Source: Motacilla alba alba (Eukaryota; Chordata; Aves; Passeriformes; Motacillidae). From it: a stretch of 64,000 nucleotides of DNA. Below, piece by piece: positions 11,296-23,254 of the stretch; the first letter of the stretch is position 1, and each line of letters opens with the position of its first letter. A program made the position numbers and the translations under genes. The notes beneath the pieces were generated by a model. That model had not been told where the DNA came from, made no database searches, and was given only the letters and a program-made list of their open reading frames with translations. The DNA lies in assembly GCF_015832195.1 (NCBI RefSeq), contig NC_052033.1, positions 4,960,001-5,024,000 of the forward strand, given 5' to 3'.

Positions 11296-12150
11296 GGTGC
11301 TGGGCACACGTTGTCCCCAGGGCTGTGCTGCCCCCCAGGCCGTGCTGTCCCCTCTCCCTGCACGGGACAAGCCTGTCCCAGGTTGCCAGGGACTGCTGTT
11401 CCTGCCCGGGGCTGTTGGCCCCTCGCTGGGAAGGTGCACCAGGCTGGCTGAGCCCCAGCTCCTGCTCCCTGATGTGCTCGGTGTGGAGAGAGAGCAGCTC
11501 CCCCAGCCCAGCCCGATACTCTCCCCACTCCTTCCAACTGTTCCTGCTGCAGGAGAGCTCTGGGCTGCTGCAGGGGTGGGCTGGCACTGCCCTGGGCACG
11601 GCCACCACAGGCTTGTTCTGAGCAAGATCCCTTCGGGCAGCTTTCACTGCTGCGAGCCACGGCCACCGAGGCAGAATTTCCTCAAAGCCCTGGTGCTTCC
11701 TCCGTGTCCCACTGCAAACCCGACTAAAGCCTCCACAAACATTTCCTGAAGAAGCCGAGGCGCTGCCAGCTGTAAGGACACACAGAGGACAGCGAGAGTC
11801 CCAGCAAGGAGGAGCACACGGAGATGGGAACTGAGGGGATCCCTGAGCCGCAGACAGGCAGGTTTCAGGAGGAAGGGAGCAATGGGAAGGGAGAACCACC
11901 CCTAAAAATCCCTTCTTGCACCCTGTGGGAATCATTTCCTCAAGCTACCGAGGTGTGAGTGCCCACAGCTGATTTGATAACTCCCTTAGGAGAGCCCAAG
12001 GACTGTGAGGCTGGCAAAGAAAGCTTTAGCTCTGCCATCTAAAGCTGCTCTGGTGCTGGGGAGCACCTGGGGAAACCCAAAATCCCTTCACTGCTCACAA
12101 AGGGAGGGCTGTCAGCCTTCCATGGCTGCTGAGAGCTGCAGTTAAGGGAG
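11296..12150. other. No gene or repeat recognised
   Basis: This is GC-rich single-copy-looking sequence upstream of SHISA6. Long open frames on both strands lack coding character and splice support. Confidence 0.5.
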
Positions 12151-12365
12151 GTGCCCAGGTGAACCCCCACCTTGGGCAGTGCCTGGGTGCCCAGGTGAGC
12201 CCACCCTTGGGCAGTGCCTGGGTGCCCAGGTGAGCCCACCCTTGGGCAGTGCCTGGGTGCCCAGGTGAACCCACACCTTGGGCAGTGCCTGGGTGCCCAG
12301 GTGAACCCGACCTTGGGCAGTGCCTGGGTGCCCAGGTGAGCCCACACCTTGGGCAGTGCCTGAGC
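12150..12365. repeat. 35/36-bp tandem repeat (6 copies)
   Basis: TTGGGCAGTGCCTGGGTGCC recurs at 12,172, 12,207, 12,242, 12,278, 12,313 and 12,349 (last copy truncated). Each complete copy contains a donor-like CCCAGGTGA. Confidence 0.95.
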
Positions 12366-15300
12366 CAGGCACCAGCCTGAGGCCAGCGTGGCCCCCCAGG
12401 GCCAGTCTGAGCTGCTTTAATGCAGGCACCCCCCTGAACCCCAATACCCTGAGCCCAGCTCCTCTGGCCCCTGCCTGGGGGTGATTCCCCTGCTGTGGGT
12501 GACTGCCAAACCCTGACACAAAGGCTGCAGAGCAGAATTGGCTGATGCAGGGAGGCCATCTCCAAACGCTGTGGGGCTGCCACGTGTCCTCATCAAATTC
12601 ACCACAGAAAGCATCCTCAGCCCTGGCTTGCCTTGAAACTCTGTCTCTGCTTCTGCAAGGCTTTGCAGAGTGTGGGAGGCGCCCAGATGAACACTCCAGG
12701 TCCTTCCTCAGCCGGCTGATCCCTGCACACAGGGACTGGGGTCTCTGCAATGGCTCTGCTCAGGGGAGAGGAGCTGCCGCTCCAAAACCCAGCGTGGGCA
12801 AGGCTTCCTGCTGCAGGCAGCCCTTGGGGGAAAGATCCAGTGGTTTTGAGACAGAAACAACTGGCAGACCTCTGTCCTTACCCCAAACATCACAAGGGCA
12901 CGGTGAGTGCCTGGTGGAACGCTGAGGGGCAGGTTTTCTGCCCCACTGGATGTTTGGGGGCTGAGATTGGCTTTTCCTCCGTGCCTGCTTGGACTCCACA
13001 TGCTCCTGTGGTGCCACCACAGCTTTATCACACCAAGGGGATGATGGAACCCCTCGCAGGTGCCTCTGCCTCCTCCTGCTCAATTTATCAACCACCGAGC
13101 AAGCTGGAGAAGGACAGAGCTTCCCGGGACGCCCGGTGTAATCCCATTGCCTTGCCTGGGGCCAAAATACGGCAGAGAAGGAGCTGAAGCAAATGTGAAA
13201 AGAAGGAAAGAGTCCCCAAGGAGCAGCGTCGGATTTCTGGGACTTTCCTGGGATTTGGACAGCGTTTGTGGCTGTGGGAGGGAAGGACAGAGGCTGAGAT
13301 GCTTGTGGGGAAAATGCCTGAGCTGCAGTCCCCCCACGACCACTGTGTGACAGCAGCTCTGGGACAGCTCCATCCCCACCTGGAAGCCACTCCAAAACCT
13401 CCAGCCCTTTCTCTTTCATCTGCCATCCTGCCCAGGTTGTTTTCGGCAGCGTGGCTGTTCCAGAGCTGTTTTCTTGTTTATCTCCTTGGCCGGGTGCTTT
13501 CTCTCCAAGCTGGAGCTGCCGCGGCCGCAGGCAGGGAAGGGAAGTGCAGGCTCAGAAGGTCCCGAAATCCAATTCCCCCCCTCAGCCCCTCGCCCTGCCC
13601 CTCGTCGGCCTCTGATGACTTTGAGAGGAGTTTCTAATGACTCCGATGTGCTCAAAAGCTGGTTCCTCCTCCGCAGGGGATTCACTTGTGACCGTGAATC
13701 TTCATTAAAATGAGCCCAGCACTTCGGACCTAATTTTTCTTCTAAAATTAATATAGCCACAAAAAGCTCCTAATAGGAGTTTGGGGATTATTTCTGTGGA
13801 GCTGGATCCCTTCTTGCCTGGGCGGGGATGGGTGGATCCTGGGTTGCTTGCCGGCAGGAGGCTGCTGGCTCCAGGTACAAAACAGGCTGGGCAGCAAGCA
13901 GGGGAATGCCAGGGGAGCAGGCACAGGGGTGGCAGAGCCTCACACAGGCAGGGTCAGACGTGCTCAGCTTCTCCTGCAGCTTCTGAGCAGCTGCCTCAAA
14001 GACAGGACAAGAGACCGGAGTGAAACGGGGACATTTCACCAGCTTTTCATGGCTGGTTTACTCTCTGCTGCCTGAGAGGGTTCTGTGGTTTGTGTGGTTT
14101 TGTACTATTGGAGGAGCTGGGATTCTCCTTCCCCGTGGGAACCTCTCGTTTCTCTCTGCCTGTTCCCACTGCTCAGCCCAGTGCAGGGACTGTCCCAGCT
14201 CTGTCCTGCAGCTGTCACCTGTCCCTGGCTCCTGTTCTGGGCACACAAGGTGCAGGAAAGGTGCCACCAGCCCAGCTGGGAGAGGTACAGGGACTTCACT
14301 GAGGTGTCCCCAGCATTGGCTAGGCAGGCAGCAATGCACTCCCTTCAAATGGGGCCATCTGCAAGCAGAAGACAAAGAAACTTCTACAGCAAATGAGAAA
14401 TTCCTCATTATTTATCCAGCTCTGCTCAGGGAGAAGCCTTTAGAAAGTGCTTTTACCACTGCAATTCTGCAAAACCCTAAATTTTCCTAATACCTAACCT
14501 AAATTTCTCCTTTTTTGCTTTGCAGCCATTCCCCCTTGTCCTGTCAGTCCAGCCCCATAAATCACCTCTCCATTTTTCTTGCAGGCTCCTTCCTGATATT
14601 CACAGAAAACCCAGCCCGGGGGAAACCCTCCAAACATTCTCTGCAGACCGTGACAGCCCTGGGGATGCGGGGAGAAAGAGGGGATGGAGAGAGCTCAGTG
14701 TGGGTTTCCCTTTCACCGCTCTCCTGTGCAATCATCTGCTCAGTTTTCCTCCTTCCTTGCTGCTGCAAGTCTGGGGCTTCTCCAGGCTTGCCCAGCCCTG
14801 AGGGCAGCACACACCTGAGGGGACAGCTGGCCATGCCCAGACGGGCTGTGAGGGGTTAATTTCCTTTATCTGGCTGCGTGTGCACAGAAGGGAGAGCAGA
14901 GGGAGCTTTTCCTTTCATTCGAGTCCCCGTTGTCACTGCCACCAGCAGCGTGGCCCAGCCTGTCCCTGCCACCGGGGCAGGCTCCTCTCCCAGCTCCCAG
15001 CCAGGCACTGCTCCACCGGTGTCCCACAGAGCTGCTTTTCCTGGGGTCTGGCACAGCCAGCAGCCACTCTTGCGTCCATCCAGACTGCCCTGCAGCTCCT
15101 GAGGCAGGAGGAGCAGATGGAGGGAGCCAGGCTGAGCATCCCCACCTCGCACGGCCCTTTCCAGCCAGCTGGATGCAGGTGCTAACAGCAGAGAGATGAG
15201 AGCAATTAGCGCTGGTTTGATGAGGCCTCCAAGCCCACAGTGTGACCCTCCGAGGGCTCTGCAGCCCATCCTTGTGTCCACCCCTCCTCAGCCAGGCCAC

Positions 15301-15535
15301 AGGGACAGCTCAGGCGCAGCCAGCCTCCAGGTGACGTGGATGGGCCTCTTCCTCTCCTCCACACATCTCATCCTTGGCTCTGGCTCTTTTGTCTGGATGT
15401 CTTCGTTGAGCAGCAGAAGCCAGGCACGCAGGACCACACGGGAGAGCATCTGCAGCCTGCCAGGGCTTGGGAGATGGGTGATCCCAGAGCTCAGCTTGTC
15501 TCGGCTCACCCAGGGCTGCAGCACACCTGGCTGGG
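12366..15535. other. Intergenic stretch, no gene recognised
   Basis: Mixed GC-rich sequence. A small AT-rich island at about 13,690-13,785 (CTTCATTAAAATGAGC, AAATTAATATAG) is the only part that looks enhancer-like. No supported exon, RNA gene or mobile element was seen. Confidence 0.5.
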
Positions 15536-15537
15536 CA

Positions 15538-15700
15538 GCCTGGGGGACATGGGTGCCATCACAGCCTGGGGGACACCGATGCCATCACAGCCTGAGGGAC
15601 ATGGGTGCCATCACAGCCTGGGGGACACCGATGCCATCACAGCCTGAGGGACATGGGTGCCATCACAGCCTGGGAGACATCAATGCCGTCACAGCCCTGG
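15538..15700. repeat. 26-bp tandem repeat with 52-bp alternation
   Basis: GGTGCCATCACAGCCTGGGG and GATGCCATCACAGCCTGAGG alternate, giving about six 26-bp units arranged as roughly three 52-bp pairs. Confidence 0.9.
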
Positions 15701-15744
15701 TGCTCCCGAGGGGCTGCAGCTCCCTGGGACAGGGACAGCAGCCA

Positions 15745-15985
15745 GGGAATGGCTGGAGCTGGGCCAGGGGAGTTTTGGGATGGATTTTGGGAAAGGTTCT
15801 TCCCCAGAGGGTGCTGGCACTGCCCAGGCTCCCCAGGGATGGGCACGGCCCCGAGGCTGCCGGAGCTCCAGGAGGGTTTGGACATCCAGGGATGCCCAGG
15901 GTGGGGTTGTTGGGGTCTGGGCAGGGCCAGGAGCTGGACTCGTGGTCCTTGTGGGGCCCTCCCAGCTGAGGAGATTCCTGGATTC
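15745..15985 (+). mobile_element. CR1 LINE 3'-end fragment
   Basis: The segment GTTCTTCCCCAGAGGGTGC, then a GCTCCCCAGGGATGGGCACG block, then GGGGTTGTTGGGGTCTGG, ending near GAGATTCCTGGATTCC, matches the usual order of CR1 3' UTR motifs. It is 5'-truncated. Confidence 0.8.
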
Positions 15986-15989
15986 CAAC

Positions 15990-17555
15990 ACAGGGCTCAC
16001 ACCACGGCCTGATACAGACACAGGAGCTTTCCAGGAGAGCTCCTGCCGGGTGCCAGCCCCTCCCTCAGCCCCCGTGCCAGGCCGGCAGATTTGTCCAGAA
16101 TGCAGAAGAGTCCCTCAGGCATGGCAGGGATTTCAGAGAGCGACACATCCACTCAGGCTCCCTGAGTGCCTCTGTTTCTCTTCACAGGTGAATTTTATAC
16201 CTTTTCTGAATCCCCAGGGAAGAGGCAGTTCTGCCCAGTCGCTCACGGGCCAGGCGGATGACTGGAAAATGGGAGGATTCAGAAGTCCTTTGAATAGAGC
16301 TGAGAGCTCTCTGAAATCAGGATATTTTTCAAGGCTGAGAGGGAGACCAAAGAAAGCAGAACCCCAGGCTCGCACAATTGAGAAAAGAGTGTGGGATGGG
16401 AGCACGGTGTGCACGGCAGGCCAGGGCAGTCCTTGCCATGGGCACGAACAATCGCAAATCCCGAGAGGGGGGCAGTGGGAGGAACAGCTCCGGGCTGAGG
16501 CAGGCACTGCTCAGGCAGGGTGCCCCTGGCTTAATGGGAATTATTTTCCTTAGGTCTTTGTGCTGCTGCCAATTCACTCCTCTGAGCAGACAAAGGAGCA
16601 CTTCAGGAGCCCAATTGCTGCTGCCTGCAGCCAGCACAGGGGCCCAGGAGAGGAGGAAGGAGCATCCCGGCTGGGCAAGGGGCAGGATCCGGCCCTGCGG
16701 ACTCCAAACTTCTTCAGCAATTACAGGAGAAATTATCATAAAACCGTGGATGGTTTGGGTGGGGAGGGACGTCCCACGAGCAGCACACGGCGGGTAAAGG
16801 GGGGACACCCACAAATCCAGAGCAGGAGGGCCGGGACCCCCCGCGTGCAGAGGATTTTCCCTGCAGAGCTGTGTGCGGATGGAAGCTCGGCACTGCGAGC
16901 ATCCCAGCAGCTCCCGCTTCCCTCTGCAAGGCCCTGCCCAGGATTTCTCCTGTTTCTCCGTGGAAGCAGGGAGGGAGCTGCTGGGACCCCAGGCTGCTCT
17001 CCCCGTGCCTGGGAAATGATTAGCAAACCCGCCTGGCTCTGAGACTTTCCCATTCTGGTTTTATTAATTCTCCCTTTGCAATAATCCTCAATATGCTTCG
17101 TTTACATTCAACGAGCAAGAGGGGAGCACTGCCTTAGTTAATTTAACTCCCACAAATTCCCATCTCTGCTGGGGAGAGATTGTGCTTCCTCACAGATAAA
17201 GCAGCTTCTTCATATTTCAAAAGGTTAGAGATTAGATCTGCTTACTGCTATACTTTTATTAAAATTCCTATTTACATTTTCCCCCACATTGATACAATTA
17301 CAGAAAAGGCAGAAAGAAAACGTTTGAGCCAGAGCAATCCCTGAGCACTGGAATATCCCTGGGCCTGGACGTTCGTGGGTGTGGCAGGGGACAGCCCTGC
17401 TTGCTGTCCCTGCAGGTGGGCAGGAGGAGCTGCCTGTCCTCCTCCTCTTCCTCATCCTCATCCTCCTCCTGCTCCACGTGCTGAGGGCTCAGAGGTAGCA
17501 CAAAACCTGGCCACAAAACCTGACTGAATTCCTCAGGCCTGCAGCAAGAGGGAAG
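15990..17555. other. No gene recognised
   Basis: Includes an AT-rich patch at about 17,050-17,330. No exon with credible splice sites was found. Confidence 0.5.
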
Positions 17556-17569
17556 TTGAAAAAGAAAGC

Positions 17570-17978
17570 TCCAGGGTGACCTTATTGCTGCCTTTCAGGA
17601 CCTGAAGGGCTCCAGGAGAGCTGCAGAGGGACTGGGGACAAGGGATGGAGGGACAGACACAGGGAATGGCTGCCAGTGCCAGAGGGCAGGGCTGGATGGG
17701 ATACTGGGAATTGGGAATTGTTCCCTGGGAGGATGGGGAGGAGCTGGGCTGGAATTCCCAGAGCAGCTGGGGCTGCCCCTGGATCCCTGGAAGTGTTTGA
17801 GGCCAGGCTGGACACTGGGGCTGGGAGCACCTGGGACAGTGGGAGGTGACCCTGGGACAGTGGGAGGTGACCCTGGGACAGTGGGAGGTGTCCCTGCCAT
17901 GGTAAGGTGTGGGGTGAGATGAGATGAGATGAGATGAGATGAGATGAGATGAGATGAGATGAGATGAGATGAGATGAG
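17570..17978 (+). mobile_element. CR1 fragment ending in a (GAGAT)n microsatellite
   Basis: The CR1 motifs run in order: GACCTTATTGCTGCCTTTCA, CAGAGCAGCTGGGGCTGCCC, then three copies of a CCTGGGACAGTGGGAGGTG unit and CCCTGCCATGG. The usual octamer tail is replaced from about 17,916 by about 12 copies of GAGAT. Confidence 0.85.
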
Positions 17979-18189
17979 GCTCCAGCTGATGTTCTGAAGG
18001 CTCCTGCTGTCAGTGAGGAGTGAGATACCACCCCTGACTGTCCAACAGCAGCTCAGGTCTCTCCCCACCACCTCTTAACCCCCAGGACCAAGGGAATCCA
18101 TCGAGTGGGTGCTCGGCACAGACATTTTCTGAGGTGTCCTGAGGTTTGCTCTGTCGTGCAAAGCCAGCAGGAAAACAAAACCACCTAAG

Positions 18190-18430
18190 CGTGGCAGGCT
18201 CCAGAAAGGAGCATTTATTGAATGCTGCGTTGGTGGGGAACTCGTTGCCACAAGAAATATGGACAGGTTTAAAAGGCTGTCAGACAAATCCACCCTGAAT
18301 AACACCCCCAGGGCTCTCAGGCACTGATGCAGCTCCTGTCTGAGGAGATCTCCGAAGCTCAGCCTGCCTGGAGGCTGCAGGCATGTGAGGAGCTGTGGAT
18401 CCCTGCTCTCCTCCTCCTCTTTCCCTAAGA
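18190..18430 (+). mobile_element. Possible diverged CR1-like fragment
   Basis: GGGGAACTCGTTGCCACAAG followed by GGACAGGTTTAAAAGGCTG resembles a 3' CR1 variant. The match is from memory of family motifs and is weak. Confidence 0.35.
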
Positions 18431-18734
18431 ACTGCAGCTGCACAATGGAAAAACTCCCAGGATTTTGTTGGGCCCAGGGCTCTCCAGGGCTCCCCGGTGC
18501 CAGGGGCTTTCTGCTCCAGAGGCAGCAGGGGCACATCCAGGGGTTTGCAGGACTCCTTTCCTCCTGTGACACGAAGGGACATCGAGGTTTTGAAAGGGGC
18601 AGGAACACCTGAGAGCTGTGCTGGGACCCTTCTCCCAGAGAGCTGGAGATCTTCACCCCGGAGATCTTCACCCAGGGGTCCCCAGGCCTTTTTGCCCCAC
18701 TCTGGGCTCAGCTCAGTGGCTTTGACAGAACCAG

Positions 18735-19456
18735 AGCACACAGCCTCAAGCTGCAGCAAGGGAAATACAGGTTGGATATCAGGAAAAAGTTTTTCCAGAA
18801 AGGGTGATAAAGTTCTGGAATGGCTGCCTGGGGAGGTGGTGCAGTCACCATCCCTGGGTGTGTTTAGCAAAGCCTGGATGTGGCACTGGGTGCCAGGGTT
18901 GAGTTGAGCTGTTGGGGCTGGGTTGGAGTGATGGTCTTGAAGGTGTCTTCCAATCCAGTGATTCTGGGATTCTGGGTTTCTGTGTGAGTCTGTGTGATTC
19001 TGGGATTCTGTGTGACTCTTTGAATTCTGTGATCCTGTGAATTCTGTGAATTCTGTGTGATTCTGGGATTCTGTGAATTCTGTGTGAATCTATTATTCTG
19101 TGATTCTGTGATTCTGTGATCCTGTGTGATTCTCTTTGATTCCGTGTGATTCTGTGATTCTGTGAATCCTGTGAATTCTGTGAATCCTGTGAATTCTGTG
19201 ATTCTGTGTGATTTTGAGTGATTCTGTGAATTCTGTGTGATTCTCTTTGATTCCGTATGATTCCGTGATCCTGTGATTCTGTGAATTCTGTGATTCTGTG
19301 TGATTCTGAGTGGTTCTGTGAATTCTGTGATCCTGTGAATTCTGTGATTCTGTGATCCTGTGAATCCTGTGAATCCTGTGATTCTGTGTGATTCTGAGTG
19401 ATTCTGTGATTCTGTGAATTCTGTGAATTCTGTGTGATTCTGAGTGATTCTGTGGC
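18735..19456 (+). mobile_element. CR1 3' end with a hugely expanded octamer tail
   Basis: Positions 18,735-18,975 carry CR1 3' motifs (CTCAAGCTGCAGCAAGGG, GGTTGGATATCAGGAAAAAG, GGAGGTGGTGCAGTCACCAT, TGGTCTTGAAGGTGTCTTCC). They are followed by about 480 bp of TGTGATTC/GTGAATTC variants, whereas a normal CR1 tail has only a few octamers. The tail has grown into a satellite-like array with several sub-variants (ATTCTGTG, ATCCTGTG, ATTCTGAG). Confidence 0.95.
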
Positions 19457-19459
19457 TCT

Positions 19460-20635
19460 GGGCTCAGTCCCTGTGCCCTGCTGGCCCTGCCCTCCCTCTC
19501 TGAGCAGGCTAACCCACAGCCAGACTCTCAGGCAGCAAACCCCACCTGCACCGAGTCCTTTGCAGGAGCATTTCTGACCTGGGAGTGCTCCTCAGGGCGA
19601 GCAGACGGGCTGGGGACACGAGCCCATCAGGCAAACCCTGGCCTGGGTGAGCTCAGCTTTGCACCTCAGACCATTCCAGGCCTGGCAAACCCAGCGCCCC
19701 AGGACAGAGCAGCTGAAAGGCTCCTTCACCCCCAGGCCTGACTGTCCCCACTGCATTGGAAACAGGAATAAAAGCTCTGACCTCTGCTGCCAAATCCTTT
19801 TCCAGGGAGAGCAGCAGAGCTCCTGAGGCCGTGCTGGGGGCCACTGCCCACTCCTCGAGTTTCCAGGCAGCAGAGCGAGACTGTTGGTAAATGTTATAAA
19901 ACACAAAAGCTATTGGAGTAAATCTTTGCCGTGATGGAGTGATCGGCTGTGGGATGAGTTCCAGGGACAAAATGCCATCAGCACAGGCAATGTGTTTCTG
20001 CTCTTCTCGGAAGAGCAAGCACGAAGCTCTCTTCCCACCCCCAAAAATAACCAGCTGGATTTTTCAGGATGCACAAGCAATCGGTCCTTTCTAGCTTTAC
20101 TAACCCCAGGATAACCACGGTCTCTGTATCTTCATTTTTCTCCAGCAAAACCACCAAAACCACAGACGTTTAAAGTCCTCTCCTAAACTGCAGGACACTC
20201 TTTCTGCTCCACCCTTTCCCCACCAGCCTCAGCCTCATTCCCTGCCCTCCTGCACTTATTTTCCTATTTCTGTTTTAAGGAGATGCCTTAAATTTCCAGG
20301 GATGCTCTGGGGCGCAGCAGAGGTGGCAGTTTGATCTCTGGGATCCATGTGCCGGCAGTGGCGTGCCAGCAGCCTGTCCCCAGCTCTGGGTCACAGCTGC
20401 TGTCCCTCTGGGCTGCAGGGACACACGGACAGGGGCAGGGGTGTGGGAGCACATCCTCACTGCTGCTCTGCCCACACGGGTTGGGCCGGGGGGGAAAGGG
20501 ACCAGGGGAGACAGTGCTGGGGGACCGAGCCCTCTTTTTCCTCTCTGTGTCGCACACAGGTAAAGCCACTATAAAAGAAAGGCCTCACAAAATATGGATT
20601 AGGCTCCAGCAGCTCCCCACATCCCCTGCCTCCAT
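19460..20635. other. No gene recognised
   Basis: Single-copy-looking sequence with no supported exon, repeat or RNA gene. Confidence 0.5.
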
Positions 20636-20639
20636 TGCG

Positions 20640-20945
20640 ATATTCAGCCAGTAATTAGTCCTTGCCGTTATTATTTACTCATCAGCCCTTTATTAGTCGC
20701 TCGCAGCCCGCTCCCCTCGCCATGAGATTAGATCAGCCTGTTTGTTCCCTTGTTTACAGCCCGCTGTAATCCCGGCCCCTCCCTGCAGCGTTTAACCAAG
20801 GGATTTACTCCAAATGGTTCGCCGGGATTTTCTCCTACAGCTCAGGGATAAGAAGGGCTTGGAGCACGCTTGTTTCCTTCCAATCTTTTGTATTAATTGA
20901 TATTTTAGATCAAATGGAGGAGACTTAACTGGCCTAAGTGGCTGT
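20640..20945. promoter_or_regulatory. Candidate conserved noncoding element
   Basis: A non-repetitive island with dense homeodomain-type cores (CAGTAATTAGTCCTT, TTATTAGTCGCTCG, AGATTAGATCAG) and forkhead-like TGTTTAC. Composition and motif clustering are the only evidence. Confidence 0.3.
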
Positions 20946-21071
20946 TACCTCTGAGTCAGTGGCTCCTTTTGGAGGAATGAAACCCAGGAATTTTGTTACA
21001 GACGCTGACAGGGATGTTTTGAGCTCAAACAACAAATCCTCAGCACAGCCACAAGAACGAGCACCAGGGAG

Positions 21072-21335
21072 ATGGGAATGAGCACAGCATCCCAGTGGGA
21101 ATTGTCCCCTTCCCTGGGCATAGCATCCCAGTGGGAATTGTCCCCTCCCCTGGGCCGGGACAGCTGCACACCCCCTCCCTGCACCCTGCAGCTTGTGGGT
21201 CCCCCAGCTCTGGACATGGGAGGACACCTGTGGACAGATGTCACCACAGACTCTGGACAGGTGTCACCTCAGTCTCTGGACAGGTGTCACCCCAGACTCT
21301 GGACAGGTGTCACCACAGGCTCTGGACACCTCCAG
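21072..21335. repeat. Two short tandem repeats (42-bp x2 and 23-bp x~4.5)
   Basis: AGCATCCCAGTGGGAATTGT occurs twice, 42 bp apart (21,085-21,160). Then CTCTGGACAGGTGTCACC recurs about every 23 bp from 21,230 to 21,335. Confidence 0.85.
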
Positions 21336-21339
21336 ACAA

Positions 21340-22035
21340 GTGCCACCACAGCCTTGGAATAAGGAGTGGACCCAGCCAAGTGACAAAAGCTTTGCCAGCC
21401 CAGCCGAGAGCAGGATTGCATGTGCTGATGAGTAAATGCCTGCACTAAGAATAGCTCCTTCCAGCCTTGCTCACCCACCTTATCCTGCTCCAATTACCTG
21501 CCTTAATTTACTCCAGCTGTTCCTCCAGAGCTCCACGATCTATTTTCTATCCCCTCCCGGTTCCTGCTTGATTTCCCTGTGTATTTTAGCATTCCCCGTT
21601 GGTTTGTGTCTGGAAGTGCCTCTCCTGACAGGAAGGCTGCTCCAGCCTCGCTGTGCTCCTGCTCCCAGCCGCTCTCAGCAGGCTCTGCAGCACATCCAGC
21701 TGCTGGCAGCCCGCTGGAGCCCTGCAGAACGCGTTCATCCCAGGAAGCACTTGTTCCTGAATGAAACTTATTGTCCTGACCCGTTCCTGTCTCTCTCAGC
21801 AGACGGGTTTGAGGAGGGAAATCGCACTCTGAATTCCTGATGCTCCGCCGGGAACCTGGCTCAGCTGTTGTTTCCCAAATCAGGGAAATTTCTCCTCTCC
21901 CAGTCCTGTCTGGGTGGGAATCCTTGTTCCCACAGCGGGGCCGTGGTGGCACTGTGGCTGTCACTGGGAGGGGCAGGGCCAGCCAGTGGTGCTGTTCCCT
22001 AATTTTCTCTTTGGAGAGGGAAAAAACAGTGATGG
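21340..22035. other. No gene recognised
   Basis: Ordinary intergenic sequence with nothing I can support. Confidence 0.5.
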
Positions 22036-22039
22036 GGAC

Positions 22040-22300
22040 AGGTGGGGATGGGATTGGGTGGGATCAGGGTGATGGGCTGGGATCAGGGATGGGATCGGGG
22101 CGATGTTTGGGATCAGGGATGGGATCAGGGATGAGACTGGGCTGATGTTTGGGATCAGGGATGGGATCAGGGATGAGACTGGGCTGATGTTTGGGATCAG
22201 GGATGGGATTAGGGTGATGTTTGGGATCAGGGATTGGACCGGGGTGATGTTTGGGATCAGGGATGGGATCGGGGTGATGTTTGGGATCAGGGATGGATCG
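22040..22300. repeat. 30-bp tandem repeat (about 7-8 units)
   Basis: GGGATCAGGGATGGGATC and GGTGATGTTTGGGATCAGG recur with a mostly 30-bp period. Some units lack the GTGATGTTT part. Confidence 0.95.
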
Positions 22301-22361
22301 GCGGTCCCGAAGCAGGGCCCGGAGGCGGCGGCCCGCGGCCAGCACCGCTAGGGGGCAGTGA

Positions 22362-22580
22362 CGCACCGCCCGCGGCACCGAACGGAACCAAACGGGACCG
22401 AACGGAACCGAACGGGACCGAGCGGCACTGACTGACCCGCACTGACCGGCACCGACCTCAACCGGGACCGACCCGAACCGGGACCGACCCACTGGGAGCC
22501 GAACGGAAGGGACTGAACAGAATGGACAGGACGGGACCGACCCGCTCGGACCGGGACCGAGCGGCACTGACCAACGGGCA
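22362..22580. repeat. CpG-rich 10-bp repeat (ACCGAACGGA-type)
   Basis: Decamers such as ACCGAACGGA, ACCGAACGGG and ACCGGGACCG run for about 200 bp. They form a local CpG-rich patch that could be mistaken for a promoter island. Confidence 0.9.
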
Positions 22581-22599
22581 CCGGCAGGGGCAGGAGTAT

Positions 22600-22955
22600 T
22601 TGTTCCTCCAAAGGCAACTGCCCGAGCTCTTCCTCTGCAGGGAGAGTCTGGGCTCGTGATGATCCAGAGCACACAGAAATGGGAATTTTCTGGCGGAATC
22701 CAGGCTGTTCGGGACCGGCCTGTGCAGCCCTGCAGGCTGGAGGCACGCTCGCTGCAGAGCTGGCCGCTCCCCAAGGGATCGCTGCTCCCTCCCTGCCGAA
22801 GCTCGCCGGGTTTGCTCCCTCTCCATCCCTCCTGCCTGGAGCGGCTCACGCTCCGCGCCTTTCAGCCCCGCTGCCGGGGGATGCGGTGCCCGGAGCCTCT
22901 CCAGGCTCAGCAGGACAGCAGCGAGGGGCTGGGCACGGCTCCCACCTCGCCAGGG
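22600..22955. other. No gene recognised
   Basis: GC-rich sequence between the 10-bp array and an LTR fragment. No supported exon. Confidence 0.5.
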
Positions 22956-22959
22956 CTCT

Positions 22960-23248
22960 CCTTGACGTCCCGGCTTTCAAGTTTTTCTGAGCCTTCTGAT
23001 GTTTGCGTTCTTGTAAGGAACTTCCTCACACATTTTATGTAAATAACTTACTGTTTTGCATTCCTTTGTAGAGGAAGAGAAATTTGATGGGCTGTTGGTT
23101 TGGCCAGTGTCATTGGTGGCACTGTCACCCTCCAATCCACTGGCACTTTCGCAAATCTATAAATGTTAAAGCCAGAAATTAAAAGTTCTCTTTTTTACCT
23201 TGGGAAGTTGCATGTCCTCATCCTTTTATTTCGTGTCCTAGAGCGACA
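22960..23248 (+). mobile_element. Solo LTR, family A copy 1 (ERV-derived)
   Basis: It shares long stretches with the LTR at 55,345-55,640: GAGCCTTCTGATGTTTG, ACTTCCTCACACA, CCAGTGTCATTGG, GTGGCACTGTCACCCTCC and a TATAAATGTT...ATTAAAAG region. It ends in GCGACA. The left boundary is diverged, so the target-site duplication is unclear. No internal retroviral genes were seen. Confidence 0.75.
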
Positions 23249-23254
23249 AGCTCT

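Noticed and set aside
12150..12365. Repeated CCCAGGTGA as a series of real splice donors
   Set aside because: They are copies within a tandem array, and no exon structure surrounds them.
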